Source: Armatimonas rosea
GTDB taxonomy: Bacteria; Armatimonadota; Armatimonadia; Armatimonadales; Armatimonadaceae
Direction: 5' to 3'
Assembly (NCBI RefSeq): GCF_014202505.1
Contig: NZ_JACHGW010000003.1
Coordinates: 558,001-622,000 of the forward strand
Length of the DNA: 64,000 nt
Shown here: positions 16,585 to 24,742 of the stretch, piece by piece
Layout of the letters: every line of letters begins with the position of its first letter
Position numbering within the stretch: the stretch's first letter is position 1
The notes under the pieces: generated by a model
What the model saw: the letters and a program-made list of their open reading frames with translations, nothing else
What the model was told of the DNA's origin: nothing
Databases searched by the model: none
Position numbers and translations under genes: made by a program

Positions 16585-17946
16585 CTAGCCGAGCACCTCG
16601 CGTGCGAGCTGCTCCGCAACCCCGATGTAGCCGCCCGGGGTGAGCGCCGCCAGCCGCGCCTTATCTTCCTCCGGGAGCTCCAGCCCCGCCACAAACTCTT
16701 TCAGCCCCTCCGGGGTGATCCGTGCCCCACGGGTGAGCTCTTTCAGGCGCTCGTAGGGGTTGGGGAGGCCCGCCTTGCGCATCACGGTCTGGATCGGCTC
16801 GGCGAGCACCTCCCAGTTGGCATCCAGGTCCGCCGCCAGCCGCGCCTCGTCCACGGAGAGCTTGCGCAGGCCACGAAGCGCCGCCGTGACCGCAATCAAG
16901 GTGTGCGCCAGCCCCACACCCATGCTACGGATCGCCGACGAGTCCGAGAGGTCGCGCTGGAGCCGGGAGACCGCGAGCTTGCCCGCTAGGTGCTCAAAGA
17001 GGGCATTGGCGATCCCCACATTGGCCTCGGAGTTCTCAAAGTCGATCGGGTTCACTTTATGGGGCATGGTCGACGAGCCCACCTCGCCCTTGACCGCGCG
17101 CTGCCGGAAGACTCCCAGCGAGATATAGGTCCAGATGTCCCGGTCGAAGTCTAGCAAGATCGTGTTGAAGCGGCTGAGGCTATGAAAGAGCTCTGCCATG
17201 TAGTCGTGGGACTCGATCTGGGTGGTCAGGGGGTTGTAGGTCAGCCCCAGGCTCTCCACAAAGCGCTGCGCCAGCACGGGCCAGTTGATCTCCGGGAAGG
17301 CGCTGACATGGGCATTGAAGCAGCCCACCGCCCCGTTGAGCTTGCCCAGGTACTCCTGCTGCTTCAAGAAACGCACCTGCCGACGCCAGCGGTGGACAAA
17401 GACCGCGAGCTCCTTGCCCAGCGTGCTGGGCGAGGCGGGCTGGCCGTGGGTGCGCGAGAGCAGGGGAGTCGCGACATAGGGCCGCGCCATCTCCGCAACC
17501 GCCTCGATCAGCTCATGGATGCGGGGCAGAAGCACCTGCTCCAGCGCGTTTTTCAGCATCAGCGCATGAGAGAGGTTGTTGATATCCTCCGATGTGCAGG
17601 CAAAGTGCACCCACTCCAGCACATCGGACAGGCTTGTCTCCCCCAGGCGCTCCTTCAGGAAGTACTCCACCGCCTTGACATCGTGGTTGGTGGTGCGCTC
17701 GATATCCTTCACCAGCGTGGCATCGTCGAGGCTAAACCCCGCGATCACCCCCTCCAGAAGCGCCACTTCGGCGGGCGTAAAGGCGCGCACCTCGGCGATC
17801 TCGGGCTCCTGGGAGAGCTGCATCAGCCAGCGAATCTCTACCGTCACGCGGTACTTGATCAGGGCAAACTCAGAGGCAAAGTCGGCGAGGGGCTGGGTCT
17901 GGGCGGCGTAGCGCCCGTCGAGGGGGGAGATAGCAGTCAAGGACAT
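16585..17946 (-). CDS. purB: Adenylosuccinate lyase
   Basis: PurB catalyses two fumarate-releasing steps in purine synthesis: SAICAR to AICAR, and adenylosuccinate to AMP. At 453 aa the product matches the E. coli-type subfamily. It opens MSLTAISPLDGRYAAQTQPL and carries the superfamily signature GSSTMPHKVNPIDFENSEAN, with the catalytic Ser region in the same loop, plus LSRTHGQPASPSTLGKEL containing the catalytic His. No truncation is seen. It appears monocistronic: its 3' end abuts the small gene at 16372 and the 233-bp upstream gap leads to a plus-strand toxin/antitoxin operon. Confidence 0.96.
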   Translation of the reverse strand: MSLTAISPLDGRYAAQTQPLADFASEFALIKYRVTVEIRWLMQLSQEPEIAEVRAFTPAEVALLEGVIAGFSLDDATLVKDIERTTNHDVKAVEYFLKERLGETSLSDVLEWVHFACTSEDINNLSHALMLKNALEQVLLPRIHELIEAVAEMARPYVATPLLSRTHGQPASPSTLGKELAVFVHRWRRQVRFLKQQEYLGKLNGAVGCFNAHVSAFPEINWPVLAQRFVESLGLTYNPLTTQIESHDYMAELFHSLSRFNTILLDFDRDIWTYISLGVFRQRAVKGEVGSSTMPHKVNPIDFENSEANVGIANALFEHLAGKLAVSRLQRDLSDSSAIRSMGVGLAHTLIAVTAALRGLRKLSVDEARLAADLDANWEVLAEPIQTVMRKAGLPNPYERLKELTRGARITPEGLKEFVAGLELPEEDKARLAALTPGGYIGVAEQLAREVLG

Positions 17947-18000
17947 AACGGCTCTATCGTATCAGATATCCTGCCTACCATCTCCTCGACTCGTGCCTCG

Positions 18001-18068
18001 CCTCCCTCCTTCCCCTGTCGCTCGTCGGGTACCCACGGGGTGGCTGGGAAGAGAGACGGGGGGAGGGG
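18001..18068. repeat. GC-rich palindromic element (intergenic copy of the PSD1-type family)
   Basis: CTCCTTCCCCTG on the left is answered by GAAGAGAGACGGGGGGAGGGG on the right, with a GGGTACCC-containing centre. The right arm matches the right arm of the 96-bp element inside the PSD1 gene (38966-38992), apart from a short internal deletion. Its right end runs directly into the TACAAT box at 18070-18075. Confidence 0.6.
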
Positions 18069-18179
18069 TACAATGGCGGCTATGACATTGAAGAGTTCAG
18101 GCCGAATGCGAAACACCGCCCGTTTACCCGTCCGATACCACGCGGCGATATAACAGAAAGAACAGGAGGTTTGAGGAAG

Positions 18180-18416
18180 ATGCCACAGACATTAGAGGAG
18201 CGCGTGACGCTCTTGGAGCAAGAGGTGAAGGAGCTCCGACGAACACAGAAACCGGCAAACTCAGAAAAGGGCAATAATCGCTGGGTGAATGCCATCTTTG
18301 GTGCGTTCAAGGAGGACCCACTTTTTGAGGAAGCGGTGAAAGCCGGCGAGGAGTACCGCAAGGCGCAGATTCCTGACTACATGAAGGACGATACCTCCCC
18401 CCATGTACCTTCTTGA
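18180..18416 (+). CDS. Putative antitoxin, VapB-position coiled-coil protein
   Basis: The 78-aa product has an N-terminal heptad-like helix (LEERVTLLEQEVKELRRTQ, residues 4-22) followed by a polar linker and FKEDPLFEEAVKAGEEYRKA. It carries no recognisable DNA-binding domain but resembles short coiled-coil proteins found before VapC toxins. The ATG at 18180 is chosen because an AGGAGGT ribosome-binding site lies ten bases upstream. Its last 14 bases overlap the VapC start, implying coupled translation. A TACAAT box at 18070-18075 gives a transcript that begins near a 23-codon ORF at 18082-18153. Confidence 0.7.
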   Translation: MPQTLEERVTLLEQEVKELRRTQKPANSEKGNNRWVNAIFGAFKEDPLFEEAVKAGEEYRKAQIPDYMKDDTSPHVPS

Positions 18417-18837
18417 CACCGATCATATTACGCTCCTTGCACGTAGCGGCGAGGAAGGCGAGCGTATCCGGCAGCGCGTTTTGTTAGCCCCAGAGGGGGA
18501 GGTCTCCGCAAGTATCGTCAGCTACGAGGAGCAGATGCGTGGGTGGTTGGCGCAGCTTAACCGAATCAGTGCCGTCAATCAGCAAGCGATCTACTACACA
18601 CGACTAGAGGAGAACCTGCGTTTCTACAATCAGATTCCGCTGATCTCATTCGATACAGCCGTGGTAGAGCAGTTTCAGGCACTCTGGGTACAGCGTATTC
18701 GGATTGGAACGATGGATCTGAAAATCGCGGCAACGGCTCTGGCACACGATGCAACCCTGCTGACACGCAATGCAAAAGATTTCTCCAAAGTGCCTGGCCT
18801 ACGCCTCGAAGACTGGAGCATTGGGCTGCCGGAATAG
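18403..18837 (+). CDS. vapC: PIN-domain ribonuclease, VapC-family toxin
   Basis: A 144-aa PIN-domain protein: N-terminal MYLLDTDHITLLAR (first catalytic Asp), central VSYEEQMRGW with the conserved Glu, and C-terminal RIGTMDLKIAATALAHDATLLTRNAKDF, the canonical third and fourth acidic residues and LLTRN strand. VapC toxins cleave structured RNA such as initiator tRNA or the sarcin-ricin loop. It overlaps the upstream antitoxin by 14 bases. This is the second PIN module in the window and is not closely similar to the first. Confidence 0.9.
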   Translation: MYLLDTDHITLLARSGEEGERIRQRVLLAPEGEVSASIVSYEEQMRGWLAQLNRISAVNQQAIYYTRLEENLRFYNQIPLISFDTAVVEQFQALWVQRIRIGTMDLKIAATALAHDATLLTRNAKDFSKVPGLRLEDWSIGLPE

Positions 18838-18861
18838 GACGCCCATCCATGGGTCTTACTG

Positions 18862-18898
18862 GGCGCGAAGCGCCGCTCGTACCTGCTTCGTGGGCAGG
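18862..18898. repeat. Double hairpin after the vapC gene
   Basis: Two adjacent stem-loops, GGCGC-GAA-GCGCC (18862-18874) and CCTGC-TTCGTGG-GCAGG (18882-18898), fill the convergent gap between vapC and proA. Neither has a U tract. A REP-like or bidirectional 3'-end structure is the simplest reading. Confidence 0.5.
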
Positions 18899-20104
18899 CT
18901 ATCCCCGCACTAAGTAATCCCCCGAGCCGACCCATTTGTAGGTCGTGAGCGCCTCCAGCCCCATCGGGCCGCGGGCGTGGAGCTTCTGGGTGGAGATGGC
19001 GACCTCTGCTCCAAGGCCAAACTGCCCGCCGTCGTTGAAGCCCGTGGAGCAGTTGACAAACACCGCGGCGGAGTCGATCTCCGCGATAAAGCGGGCGGCG
19101 TTGGTGTCGCTCTGGGTGAGAATCCCATCGGTGTGCTGCGACGAGTGCGCCTGGATATGCACGATGGCGTCGTCGAGGCCGGCGACCACTTTAATCCCCA
19201 GAGTCAGGCTCATCCACTCCGTGTCGAACTCGTCCTCGACAAAGCGCACGCCCCGCTCGGCCAGCGCGGCCTTAGCTTTAGGCAGAAACGTCTCTGCGAG
19301 GGCTTCGTGGACCAGCAGCGTGTCCAGAGAGTTGCAGACACTCGGGCGGCGGCACTTGGCGTTGACAATCACGGGAATTGCCTTTTCCAGGTCGGCGCTC
19401 TCGTCTACGAAGAGGTGACAGACCCCGATTCCGCCGATAATTACCGGGATCGTGCTGTTTTGTCGGCAGAAGTCGTGGAGGCTGGCCCCGCCGCGGGGGA
19501 TGATCATGTCCACGTATTGGTGCATTTGTAAGAGCTCGCTCACCAGCGCACGATCCGGGCTCGCGATCAGCTGCACGGCGTTCTCCGGCAGGGCCTCGGC
19601 CATCGCCACGACGAGCGCCGTGTTGGTACGCAGGGTCTCCGAGCCGCCCCGCAGGATCGCCGCATTGCCGGTCTTGAGCGCCAGGCTGGCGATATCGACC
19701 GTCACATTGGGCCGCGCCTCGTAGATCACGCCGAGGACACCCAGGGGGACACGCTTTTGGTAGAGCGAGAGGCCACTCGGAAGCAGCTTCTGGTTAAAGA
19801 CCTCGCCCACCGGATCGGGGAGGGTGGCGACCGCACGGACGTCCCCCACGACCGCCGCAAGACGGCCGTCTGCCAGAGAGAGCCGGTCGAGGAGCGCAGC
19901 GGTGGTGCCCCGCTCCCGCGCCTCGGTGAGGTCGGCGGCGTTGGCCTGTAAGATCTCGGGGCTATGGCGCTCCACGGCCTCGGCGAGGGCGAGCAGGAGC
20001 GCGTTTTTCTGATCCGTGGTAAGGAGGGCGAGCTGGCGGGACGCGGCCTTTGCAGCGGCTCCCAGAGCGGGAAGATTGGGACGAGAGGGGAGATCGGCGG
20101 ACAC
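18899..20104 (-). CDS. proA: Gamma-glutamyl phosphate reductase
   Basis: ProA reduces gamma-glutamyl phosphate to glutamate semialdehyde with NADPH, the second step of proline synthesis. The 401-aa product shows [20 protein letters not shown], the catalytic-cysteine region [20 protein letters not shown], and the C-terminal [20 protein letters not shown] and [16 protein letters not shown] motifs of the GPR family. The GTG at 20104 is used; a TAGCAT box lies exactly six nt upstream, and no Shine-Dalgarno sequence is present, so the mRNA is probably leaderless. proB is not in the window. Confidence 0.95.
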   Translation of the reverse strand: MSADLPSRPNLPALGAAAKAASRQLALLTTDQKNALLLALAEAVERHSPEILQANAADLTEARERGTTAALLDRLSLADGRLAAVVGDVRAVATLPDPVGEVFNQKLLPSGLSLYQKRVPLGVLGVIYEARPNVTVDIASLALKTGNAAILRGGSETLRTNTALVVAMAEALPENAVQLIASPDRALVSELLQMHQYVDMIIPRGGASLHDFCRQNSTIPVIIGGIGVCHLFVDESADLEKAIPVIVNAKCRRPSVCNSLDTLLVHEALAETFLPKAKAALAERGVRFVEDEFDTEWMSLTLGIKVVAGLDDAIVHIQAHSSQHTDGILTQSDTNAARFIAEIDSAAVFVNCSTGFNDGGQFGLGAEVAISTQKLHARGPMGLEALTTYKWVGSGDYLVRG

Positions 20105-20116
20105 GGTGCTATGCTA
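20105..20116 (-). promoter_or_regulatory. Leaderless -10 box of proA
   Basis: On the minus strand TAGCAT (20116-20111) is followed by six nt and the GTG start at 20104. Confidence 0.55.
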
Positions 20117-20134
20117 CCACACCGGCCCCGACCC

Positions 20135-20161
20135 AAAAAAAAGCCTGGCAACCCGCCAGGC
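20135..20161 (-). terminator. Intrinsic terminator immediately upstream of the proA promoter
   Basis: Read on the minus strand, a 7-bp GCCTGGC/GCCAGGC stem with a five-base loop is followed by eight U residues (20142-20135). It lies about 20 bp upstream of the proA -10 box and points toward proA. No minus-strand gene precedes it closely, so it may insulate proA from read-through or act on an upstream start. Confidence 0.7.
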
Positions 20162-20288
20162 GAGAAAAATGGGCCGTCAGCACCCTACAGTCTAGCAAGG
20201 AAGCGCTGGCATTTCGTTGGCAAGCGAATCCGCCGAAACGTGGATTTGCCTGGTCGCGCGCTCGCCTAAACTAAGCGTGGAGGACATG

Positions 20289-20792
20289 ATGATCTACTAC
20301 GTAACAGGAGACATTCTTAAGACAAAGGCAGCGGCTCTGGCCCATGGAGTCGCGCCCAACGATGACTGCAAGTCCGGGCTCGCACTGGCGCTCCGTGAGC
20401 AGTGGCCGGCGATGTACAGCGACCTGCGGCACTACTACCGCGCCTTTCACCCCAAGCCCGGGACTCTCTGGGTCTGGAGCGGGGTGGGGGGAGTGCGGAT
20501 TGTGAACCTCTTTACCCAGGAGCCCGCCCCCGAGGACACCCACGCGCATCCGGGGAAGGCACACTTAGAAGATGTCAACCATGCGCTTCGCGAGCTGGCG
20601 AAGCTCATCCATGAGGAAAAACTCGCCAGTGTGGCTCTGCCGCGCCTTGCGACCGGGGTCGGGAAGCTGGCCTGGAAGGATGTCAAGGCACTGATCGAGA
20701 AGCACCTGGGGCCGCTCCACACCCCGATCTATGTCTATGAGGAGTACCAGCCCGGGGTGGCGGCAGAGGAGCCTGGAGTTTCGGTATCATAG
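20289..20792 (+). CDS. Macrodomain protein (DarG/TARG1-like)
   Basis: Macrodomains bind ADP-ribose and many hydrolyse it from proteins or DNA. The 167-aa product begins MIYYVTGDILKTKAAALAHG, then GLALALREQWPAMYSDLR, VRIVNLFTQEP, LASVALPRLATGVGKLAWKD: the order and spacing fit the ALC1/TARG1/DarG branch, where a conserved Lys and an Asp act. The second of two adjacent ATGs (20289) gives better spacing to GGAGG. No DarT partner is adjacent, so it is not an evident DarTG module. It is followed after five bases by the molybdopterin oxidoreductase gene and probably co-transcribed. Confidence 0.82.
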   Translation: MIYYVTGDILKTKAAALAHGVAPNDDCKSGLALALREQWPAMYSDLRHYYRAFHPKPGTLWVWSGVGGVRIVNLFTQEPAPEDTHAHPGKAHLEDVNHALRELAKLIHEEKLASVALPRLATGVGKLAWKDVKALIEKHLGPLHTPIYVYEEYQPGVAAEEPGVSVS

Positions 20793-20797
20793 GAGGC

Positions 20798-21511
20798 ATG
20801 TCAGCCACCCCCGATTCTAAGCTTCAGGGAGAGACCCCACCCGGCCCGGACGATGCCCCCGCCGGGGTGCAGGTCTCTCCCGATCTCTACCGCTCCAACC
20901 GGATTCCCCCGAACCAGAGCCGGACAAAGAAGTGGCCGGTTCTGGACACGGGCATCCATCCCAAGCCGCTCGCGCCCGACGAGGTCACTCTAGAGCTCTA
21001 CGGCGAGGTCGAGGTGCCACGGCTCTTTACCTGGGCGGAGCTCCAGGCGCTCCCACGGGCACGGGTCGCGGCGGACATGCACTGTGTCACGCGCTGGTCG
21101 CGCCTGGGAAACCTCTGGGAGGGGGTGAGCACGCGGACTCTGGTCGAGCAGCTTCAGCTCAAGCCGAGCGCGAAGTTTGTCATGGTCTATGGGCGCGATG
21201 AGGTGACCTTCTTCCGGGGCGGCTCGGCGACCTGGTGCACGAACCTGCCGCTGGAGTACTTCCTCCACGACGACTGCCTGGTGGCGTGGAGCCACGACGG
21301 CGAGCCGCTGAGCAATGAGCACGGCGGGCCGCTCCGGCTGGTTGTCCCCAAGCTCTATGCCTGGAAGTCCGCCAAGTGGGTGAGCGCGATTGAGTTTCGA
21401 GAGAGCGACTCTCCGGGCTACTGGGAGAAAGGCGGCTACCACATGCTCGGCGACCCGTGGAAAGAGCAGCGCTTTCGGTTCAGCGACGATGGCGAGGAGA
21501 GCGAGAGATGA
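20798..21511 (+). CDS. Sulfite oxidase-like molybdopterin-dependent oxidoreductase
   Basis: The 237-aa protein is a single oxidoreductase molybdopterin-binding domain of the YuiH/YedY type. The molybdenum-ligating Cys is in AADMHCVTRWSRLGN (near residue 89). Other family features are GVSTRTLVEQL, the DCLVAWSHDGEPLSNEHGGP loop contacting the cofactor and LVVPKLYAWKSAKWV. No twin-arginine signal is present, so unlike YedY (MsrP) it is probably cytoplasmic. The C-terminal dimerisation domain of sulfite oxidases is absent. It overlaps the aminotransferase start by four bases (ATGA). Physiological substrate is unknown. Confidence 0.9.
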   Translation: MSATPDSKLQGETPPGPDDAPAGVQVSPDLYRSNRIPPNQSRTKKWPVLDTGIHPKPLAPDEVTLELYGEVEVPRLFTWAELQALPRARVAADMHCVTRWSRLGNLWEGVSTRTLVEQLQLKPSAKFVMVYGRDEVTFFRGGSATWCTNLPLEYFLHDDCLVAWSHDGEPLSNEHGGPLRLVVPKLYAWKSAKWVSAIEFRESDSPGYWEKGGYHMLGDPWKEQRFRFSDDGEESER

Positions 21512-22626
21512 CCCTAGACGAGTTTCGTGCACAGTTCCCGAGTGTGCAAAAGGGAGTGCATCTCAACCACGCCGGAATGGGCCCGATACCTTTGGTGGCA
21601 TCCGCGGCCGTGGCACAAGCGCTCACGGAGCTGGCCGATGGCGATGGCATGATGGCCTTTCGTGCCCACTTGGCGCGCCAGAGCCGGCTACGGGAGGCAC
21701 TCGCCCGGCTGATGAATGTCTCGGTGGAGGGAGTCGCTCTCACGCGCAACACCAGCCATGGCCTCACGATCGCCGCGCAGGCGATCCCGTTCTTGCCCGG
21801 CGAGAATGTCGTGGTGGGGGAGTGTGAGTACCCATCGGTGGTCTACCCCTGGCAAGCCCAGGCAGTCCGCGGGGTCGAGACCCGGATCGTCCCCTGCCCG
21901 GATGGTCTGCTCTCCGAGGATGCGCTCATGGCGGCCTGCGACTCCAGCACCCGCGCCCTGGCCGTGAGCTGGGTGCAGTGGGGGACCGGGCAGCGCATGG
22001 ACCTGGAGCGGCTGGGAGAGTTTTGTCAGCAGCGCAATATCTGGTTTGTCGTGGATGTCATCCAGGGCCTCGGAGCGCTCACGTGCGACCTGAGTGCTTG
22101 TGGCGCCGATATCGCGGCGGGGGGCTGTCACAAGTGGCTGCTCGCCCCCGCGGGGATTGGACCGCTCTATATCAAGCCGTCGCGCCTCGGGGAGCTCTTA
22201 CCCACCAATGTCGGGTGGAACTGGGTCAACAACCCCTTTACCTGGGACCGGCTGCGCTTTGACGATACCCGGCCACGTGCGGATCGGTTCGAGGAGGGGA
22301 GCCCCGCGATCCTGGCAACCGCGGCACTGGAGGCGACTGTCGCACTGCTGGAGTCTGTGGGAATGGAGGTGATTGGGGAGCGTGTCCATGCAAATGCGGA
22401 GGCACTTCGGAGTGGACTGCGTGCGCGTGGGATGGAGGTCTGTCCCACCGATCATCAGAGTGGCATTGTCGCCTTCCGCCACCCGAGCTTGGCCAATGAG
22501 GCCCTCCTTGCTCAGCTCGATGCCCAGCGCATCTGGGCAGCCGTTCGCTGTGGCTGGGTACGATTTTCGCCCCATGGCTATACATCAAGCAACGATATAG
22601 AGCACGCATTAAATGTGATGGAGTAG
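21508..22626 (+). CDS. Class V aminotransferase (cysteine desulfurase/isopenicillin epimerase-like)
   Basis: A 372-aa PLP-dependent fold-type I enzyme. The PLP-lysine is in AAGGCHKWLLAPAGIGPLYI, the cofactor Asp region in WFVVDVIQGLGAL, and GVALTRNTSHGLTIAAQAIPF is the phosphate-binding segment. It belongs with selenocysteine lyase/isopenicillin N epimerase-like enzymes; a desulfurase-type catalytic Cys loop is not obvious, so it may act as an aminotransferase, lyase or epimerase. Start at 21508 is set by the ATGA overlap with the preceding oxidoreductase gene. It is the last gene before the AT-rich MITE-like region. Confidence 0.85.
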   Translation: MTLDEFRAQFPSVQKGVHLNHAGMGPIPLVASAAVAQALTELADGDGMMAFRAHLARQSRLREALARLMNVSVEGVALTRNTSHGLTIAAQAIPFLPGENVVVGECEYPSVVYPWQAQAVRGVETRIVPCPDGLLSEDALMAACDSSTRALAVSWVQWGTGQRMDLERLGEFCQQRNIWFVVDVIQGLGALTCDLSACGADIAAGGCHKWLLAPAGIGPLYIKPSRLGELLPTNVGWNWVNNPFTWDRLRFDDTRPRADRFEEGSPAILATAALEATVALLESVGMEVIGERVHANAEALRSGLRARGMEVCPTDHQSGIVAFRHPSLANEALLAQLDAQRIWAAVRCGWVRFSPHGYTSSNDIEHALNVME

Positions 22627-22714
22627 AGAGATAATGATATTTTAATACCGTGCGAATTAAGTATAAACATCAGTTGAATATTGGTATTTGGGAAACAAGG
22701 TAACACTCAATGAA

Positions 22715-22865
22715 TAGAGGTTATACCGATTCAAGTCCGAAAGGGATTCCTGACGACGTTCACAACTAATTGCATTTATTCACCCCTCTCAGTCAGGCTA
22801 GGAAGTGCAATTACTATCAACAAATATCATGATATGAACAACCTGCTGAATCGGTATAACGTCTA
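22715..22865. mobile_element. MITE-like element with terminal inverted repeats in AT-rich DNA
   Basis: GTTATACCGATTCA at 22720-22733 is perfectly inverted at 22847-22860. The match extends outward as TAGA-G/C, giving 19-bp ends with one mismatch. A second internal inversion pairs TAATTGCA with TGCAATTA. The whole 22627-22888 gap is far more AT-rich than its neighbours and has no gene. This looks like a non-autonomous insertion about 150 bp long; no transposase is present and no clear target duplication is visible. Confidence 0.65.
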
Positions 22866-22888
22866 ATGACAAGCTAATCGACCAGAGC

Positions 22889-23164
22889 GTGCTCGAAGCC
22901 GCCGCACCCGTGATCCGAACTATCGCCCACCCGCTCCGCTTGCGGATCCTCGACTACCTCGACCACCAAGGAGCCAGCAATGTCTCCCAGATTGTCGCGG
23001 TCTGCGATGCGGAGCAGGCCGTGGTGAGCCAGCAGCTCCGTATCCTGAAAGACCAGGGAATTCTCTCCAACCGCCGCGAGGGTAACTTCGTGTTCTACGA
23101 GCTCAAGGACCGCTCGGTACTCTTTTTGCTGGGGTGTATTCGCAACCACCAATGTGCTGTATAA
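22889..23164 (+). CDS. ArsR-family winged-helix regulator
   Basis: A 91-aa winged helix-turn-helix protein: IRTIAHPLRLRILDYLDHQG, then VSQIVAVCDAEQAVVSQQLR as the recognition helix region and LKDQGILSNRREGNFVFYEL as the wing. The LAHPLRL..L and QSxVSxHLxxL-like pattern is that of ArsR/SmtB repressors. One Cys lies in the turn and one near the C-terminus (GCIRNHQC). The GTG at 22889 is the only standard start after an in-frame stop that lies inside the MITE-like element's right end, so the insertion may have removed the original start. The exporter gene follows nine bases later and is the likely target. Confidence 0.82.
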   Translation: MLEAAAPVIRTIAHPLRLRILDYLDHQGASNVSQIVAVCDAEQAVVSQQLRILKDQGILSNRREGNFVFYELKDRSVLFLLGCIRNHQCAV

Positions 23165-23173
23165 AGAGAGGAC

Positions 23174-23950
23174 ATGATCTCTCTTGAATCCGGGCTAGCG
23201 CTGGTTGTCTTTGCCATGGCAACCGGGCTGGCTCTGGGAACTCTGGGAGCGGGGGGGGCAATTCTTGCCCTCCCCGCTTTCACGTATGCCGCTCACCTGC
23301 CCCAGCGCGAGGCGAGCGCAACCAGCCTCCTGGTCGTGGGCACGGCGGCCCTGATCGGGGGACTTCTTACCCTGGTGCGCTGCCGCAAGAACCCCGATGA
23401 GCCCCGGCCGGACTTCAAAGTCGCGCTTCCGTTTCTACTCAGTGGGCTCGTGGGGGCGTGGTGTGGTGCCAAGGCCTCGAAGCTTGTCCCCGAGCTCGCC
23501 CTCAAGTTGCTGTTTGGCGCGATTGTCCTCGCCGCCGCCGAGGCAATGTACCTACGTGCGATGTCCCCCAAGGCTGCCCCGTCGCGGCGTGCGCTCCCGC
23601 TCTGGCTGGGGCCGCTCCTCGGGGGGCTTGTCGGGCTGATGACCGGGCTGGTTGGAGTCGGAGGCGGGTTTATGATCGTCCCCGCTCTCACCGTGATGGG
23701 GAAGCTCTCCCTCAAGCAAGCCTCAGCGACCTCAGTGTGGATTATCGCGGGCAATGCCGCGGCGGCACTGGTGGGCTATGTGGGCCATGTCCACATCGCC
23801 TGGGGGCTCGCCGGAGCCTTTCTCGCGGTCACCCTGATCGCCATGCAGGTAGGGCAGAGCCTTGCCCGGCGGGCAAACCCCAAGGTGCTTCAGCTGACCT
23901 TTGCCGGTTTCTTGCTGGTGATCGGGGCCCTGACCCTACTAAAGCACTAG
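23174..23950 (+). CDS. TauE/SafE (TSUP) family sulfite/organosulfur exporter
   Basis: The 258-aa membrane protein has eight predicted helices in two repeats of about 120 residues, with GLALGTLGAGGAILALPAF and its counterpart GLMTGLVGVGGGFMIVPAL as the internally repeated loops typical of TSUP transporters. Members export sulfite, sulfoacetate or related sulfur compounds. It follows an ArsR regulator by nine bases with a usable AGAGAGGA ribosome-binding site. The nearby sulfite-oxidase-like protein suggests, but does not prove, a sulfur role. Confidence 0.88.
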   Translation: MISLESGLALVVFAMATGLALGTLGAGGAILALPAFTYAAHLPQREASATSLLVVGTAALIGGLLTLVRCRKNPDEPRPDFKVALPFLLSGLVGAWCGAKASKLVPELALKLLFGAIVLAAAEAMYLRAMSPKAAPSRRALPLWLGPLLGGLVGLMTGLVGVGGGFMIVPALTVMGKLSLKQASATSVWIIAGNAAAALVGYVGHVHIAWGLAGAFLAVTLIAMQVGQSLARRANPKVLQLTFAGFLLVIGALTLLKH

Positions 23951-23968
23951 GAGCGATAGCCAAGACAC

Positions 23969-24742
23969 ATGCCACCGATCTTTATGGGGACGATGGGCTG
24001 GTCCTACCCGGACTGGCGCGGTCCGTTCTATGCCCTGGGAACCCCGGACGCCCGCCTGCTCGCCGAGTACGCGACGGTCTTTGACGCCATCGAGCTCGAT
24101 ACCACGTTCTATGCCCCGCCTCGTGAGACCGCGCTGGCGCAGTGGGACCGGCTCACCCCCGCTGGCTTCTTCTTCTCGGCAAAGGTTCCCAAGCTCATCA
24201 CCCACGAGCGCCGCTTGGTCGGACCCGCCGCGGGGAAAGAGGCACGAGACTTTGGCCGGCTGATGCAGGCGGGGCTGGGCGCAAAACTGGGCCGCCTTGT
24301 CCTCCAGCTTCCTCCCGACTTTGGCCCCGGCGAGGCACGCAATCTCCTCACCTTCGCCGATACCCTAGCCGAGCACACGCTCCCGATCACGGTCGAGCTG
24401 CGCGAGAGTGGCTGGCTACAGACCGAGATCGCCGCGCAGCTTGCGGAGCGGGGGATGCAGCTGGCCACCACGGATCGTGTCGCCGTGCCAGGAGCGCCCC
24501 TGACCTACCTGCGCCTTCTCGGGGAAGAAAATAGTGTCGAGCGCTTCGACCAGCGGGCGCTCCCCCGCGACACGGAGCTAGACCACTGGGCGGAGCAGCT
24601 ACGAGCCGCCGCCGGCCCGGTCTTTGTCCATGTCCGTAACTACTACGAAGGCCACGCCCCCGCAACCCTGATCGAGCTGCGCCGCCGCCTCGGGCTCTCG
24701 CTTCCCACACCGCCCGGCCAGCAGCAGATGAGCTTGTTTTAG
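23969..24742 (+). CDS. DUF72 (YecE-like) protein
   Basis: The 257-aa protein is a TIM-barrel DUF72 member: GTMGWSYPDWRGPFY at the N-terminus, FDAIELDTTFYAPPRETALAQW, FFFSAKVPKLITHER, and VFVHVRNYYEGHAPATLIEL near the end. Their biochemical role is not established. The last seven residues are QQQMSLF, similar to the QLxLF sliding-clamp-binding peptide, an unexpected possible link to DNA metabolism. It lies 18 bases after the exporter gene and is followed by a palindromic repeat. Confidence 0.85.
   Translation: MPPIFMGTMGWSYPDWRGPFYALGTPDARLLAEYATVFDAIELDTTFYAPPRETALAQWDRLTPAGFFFSAKVPKLITHERRLVGPAAGKEARDFGRLMQAGLGAKLGRLVLQLPPDFGPGEARNLLTFADTLAEHTLPITVELRESGWLQTEIAAQLAERGMQLATTDRVAVPGAPLTYLRLLGEENSVERFDQRALPRDTELDHWAEQLRAAAGPVFVHVRNYYEGHAPATLIELRRRLGLSLPTPPGQQQMSLF

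Noticed and set aside
17182-18153. 323-codon frame opposite purB running to 18153
   Set aside because: Mostly antisense to PurB; only its tail (18082-18153) might be a short leader ORF, noted separately.
20289-20792. DarTG DNA-ADP-ribosylation toxin system
   Set aside because: The macrodomain resembles the DarG branch, but no DarT-like gene is adjacent on either side.
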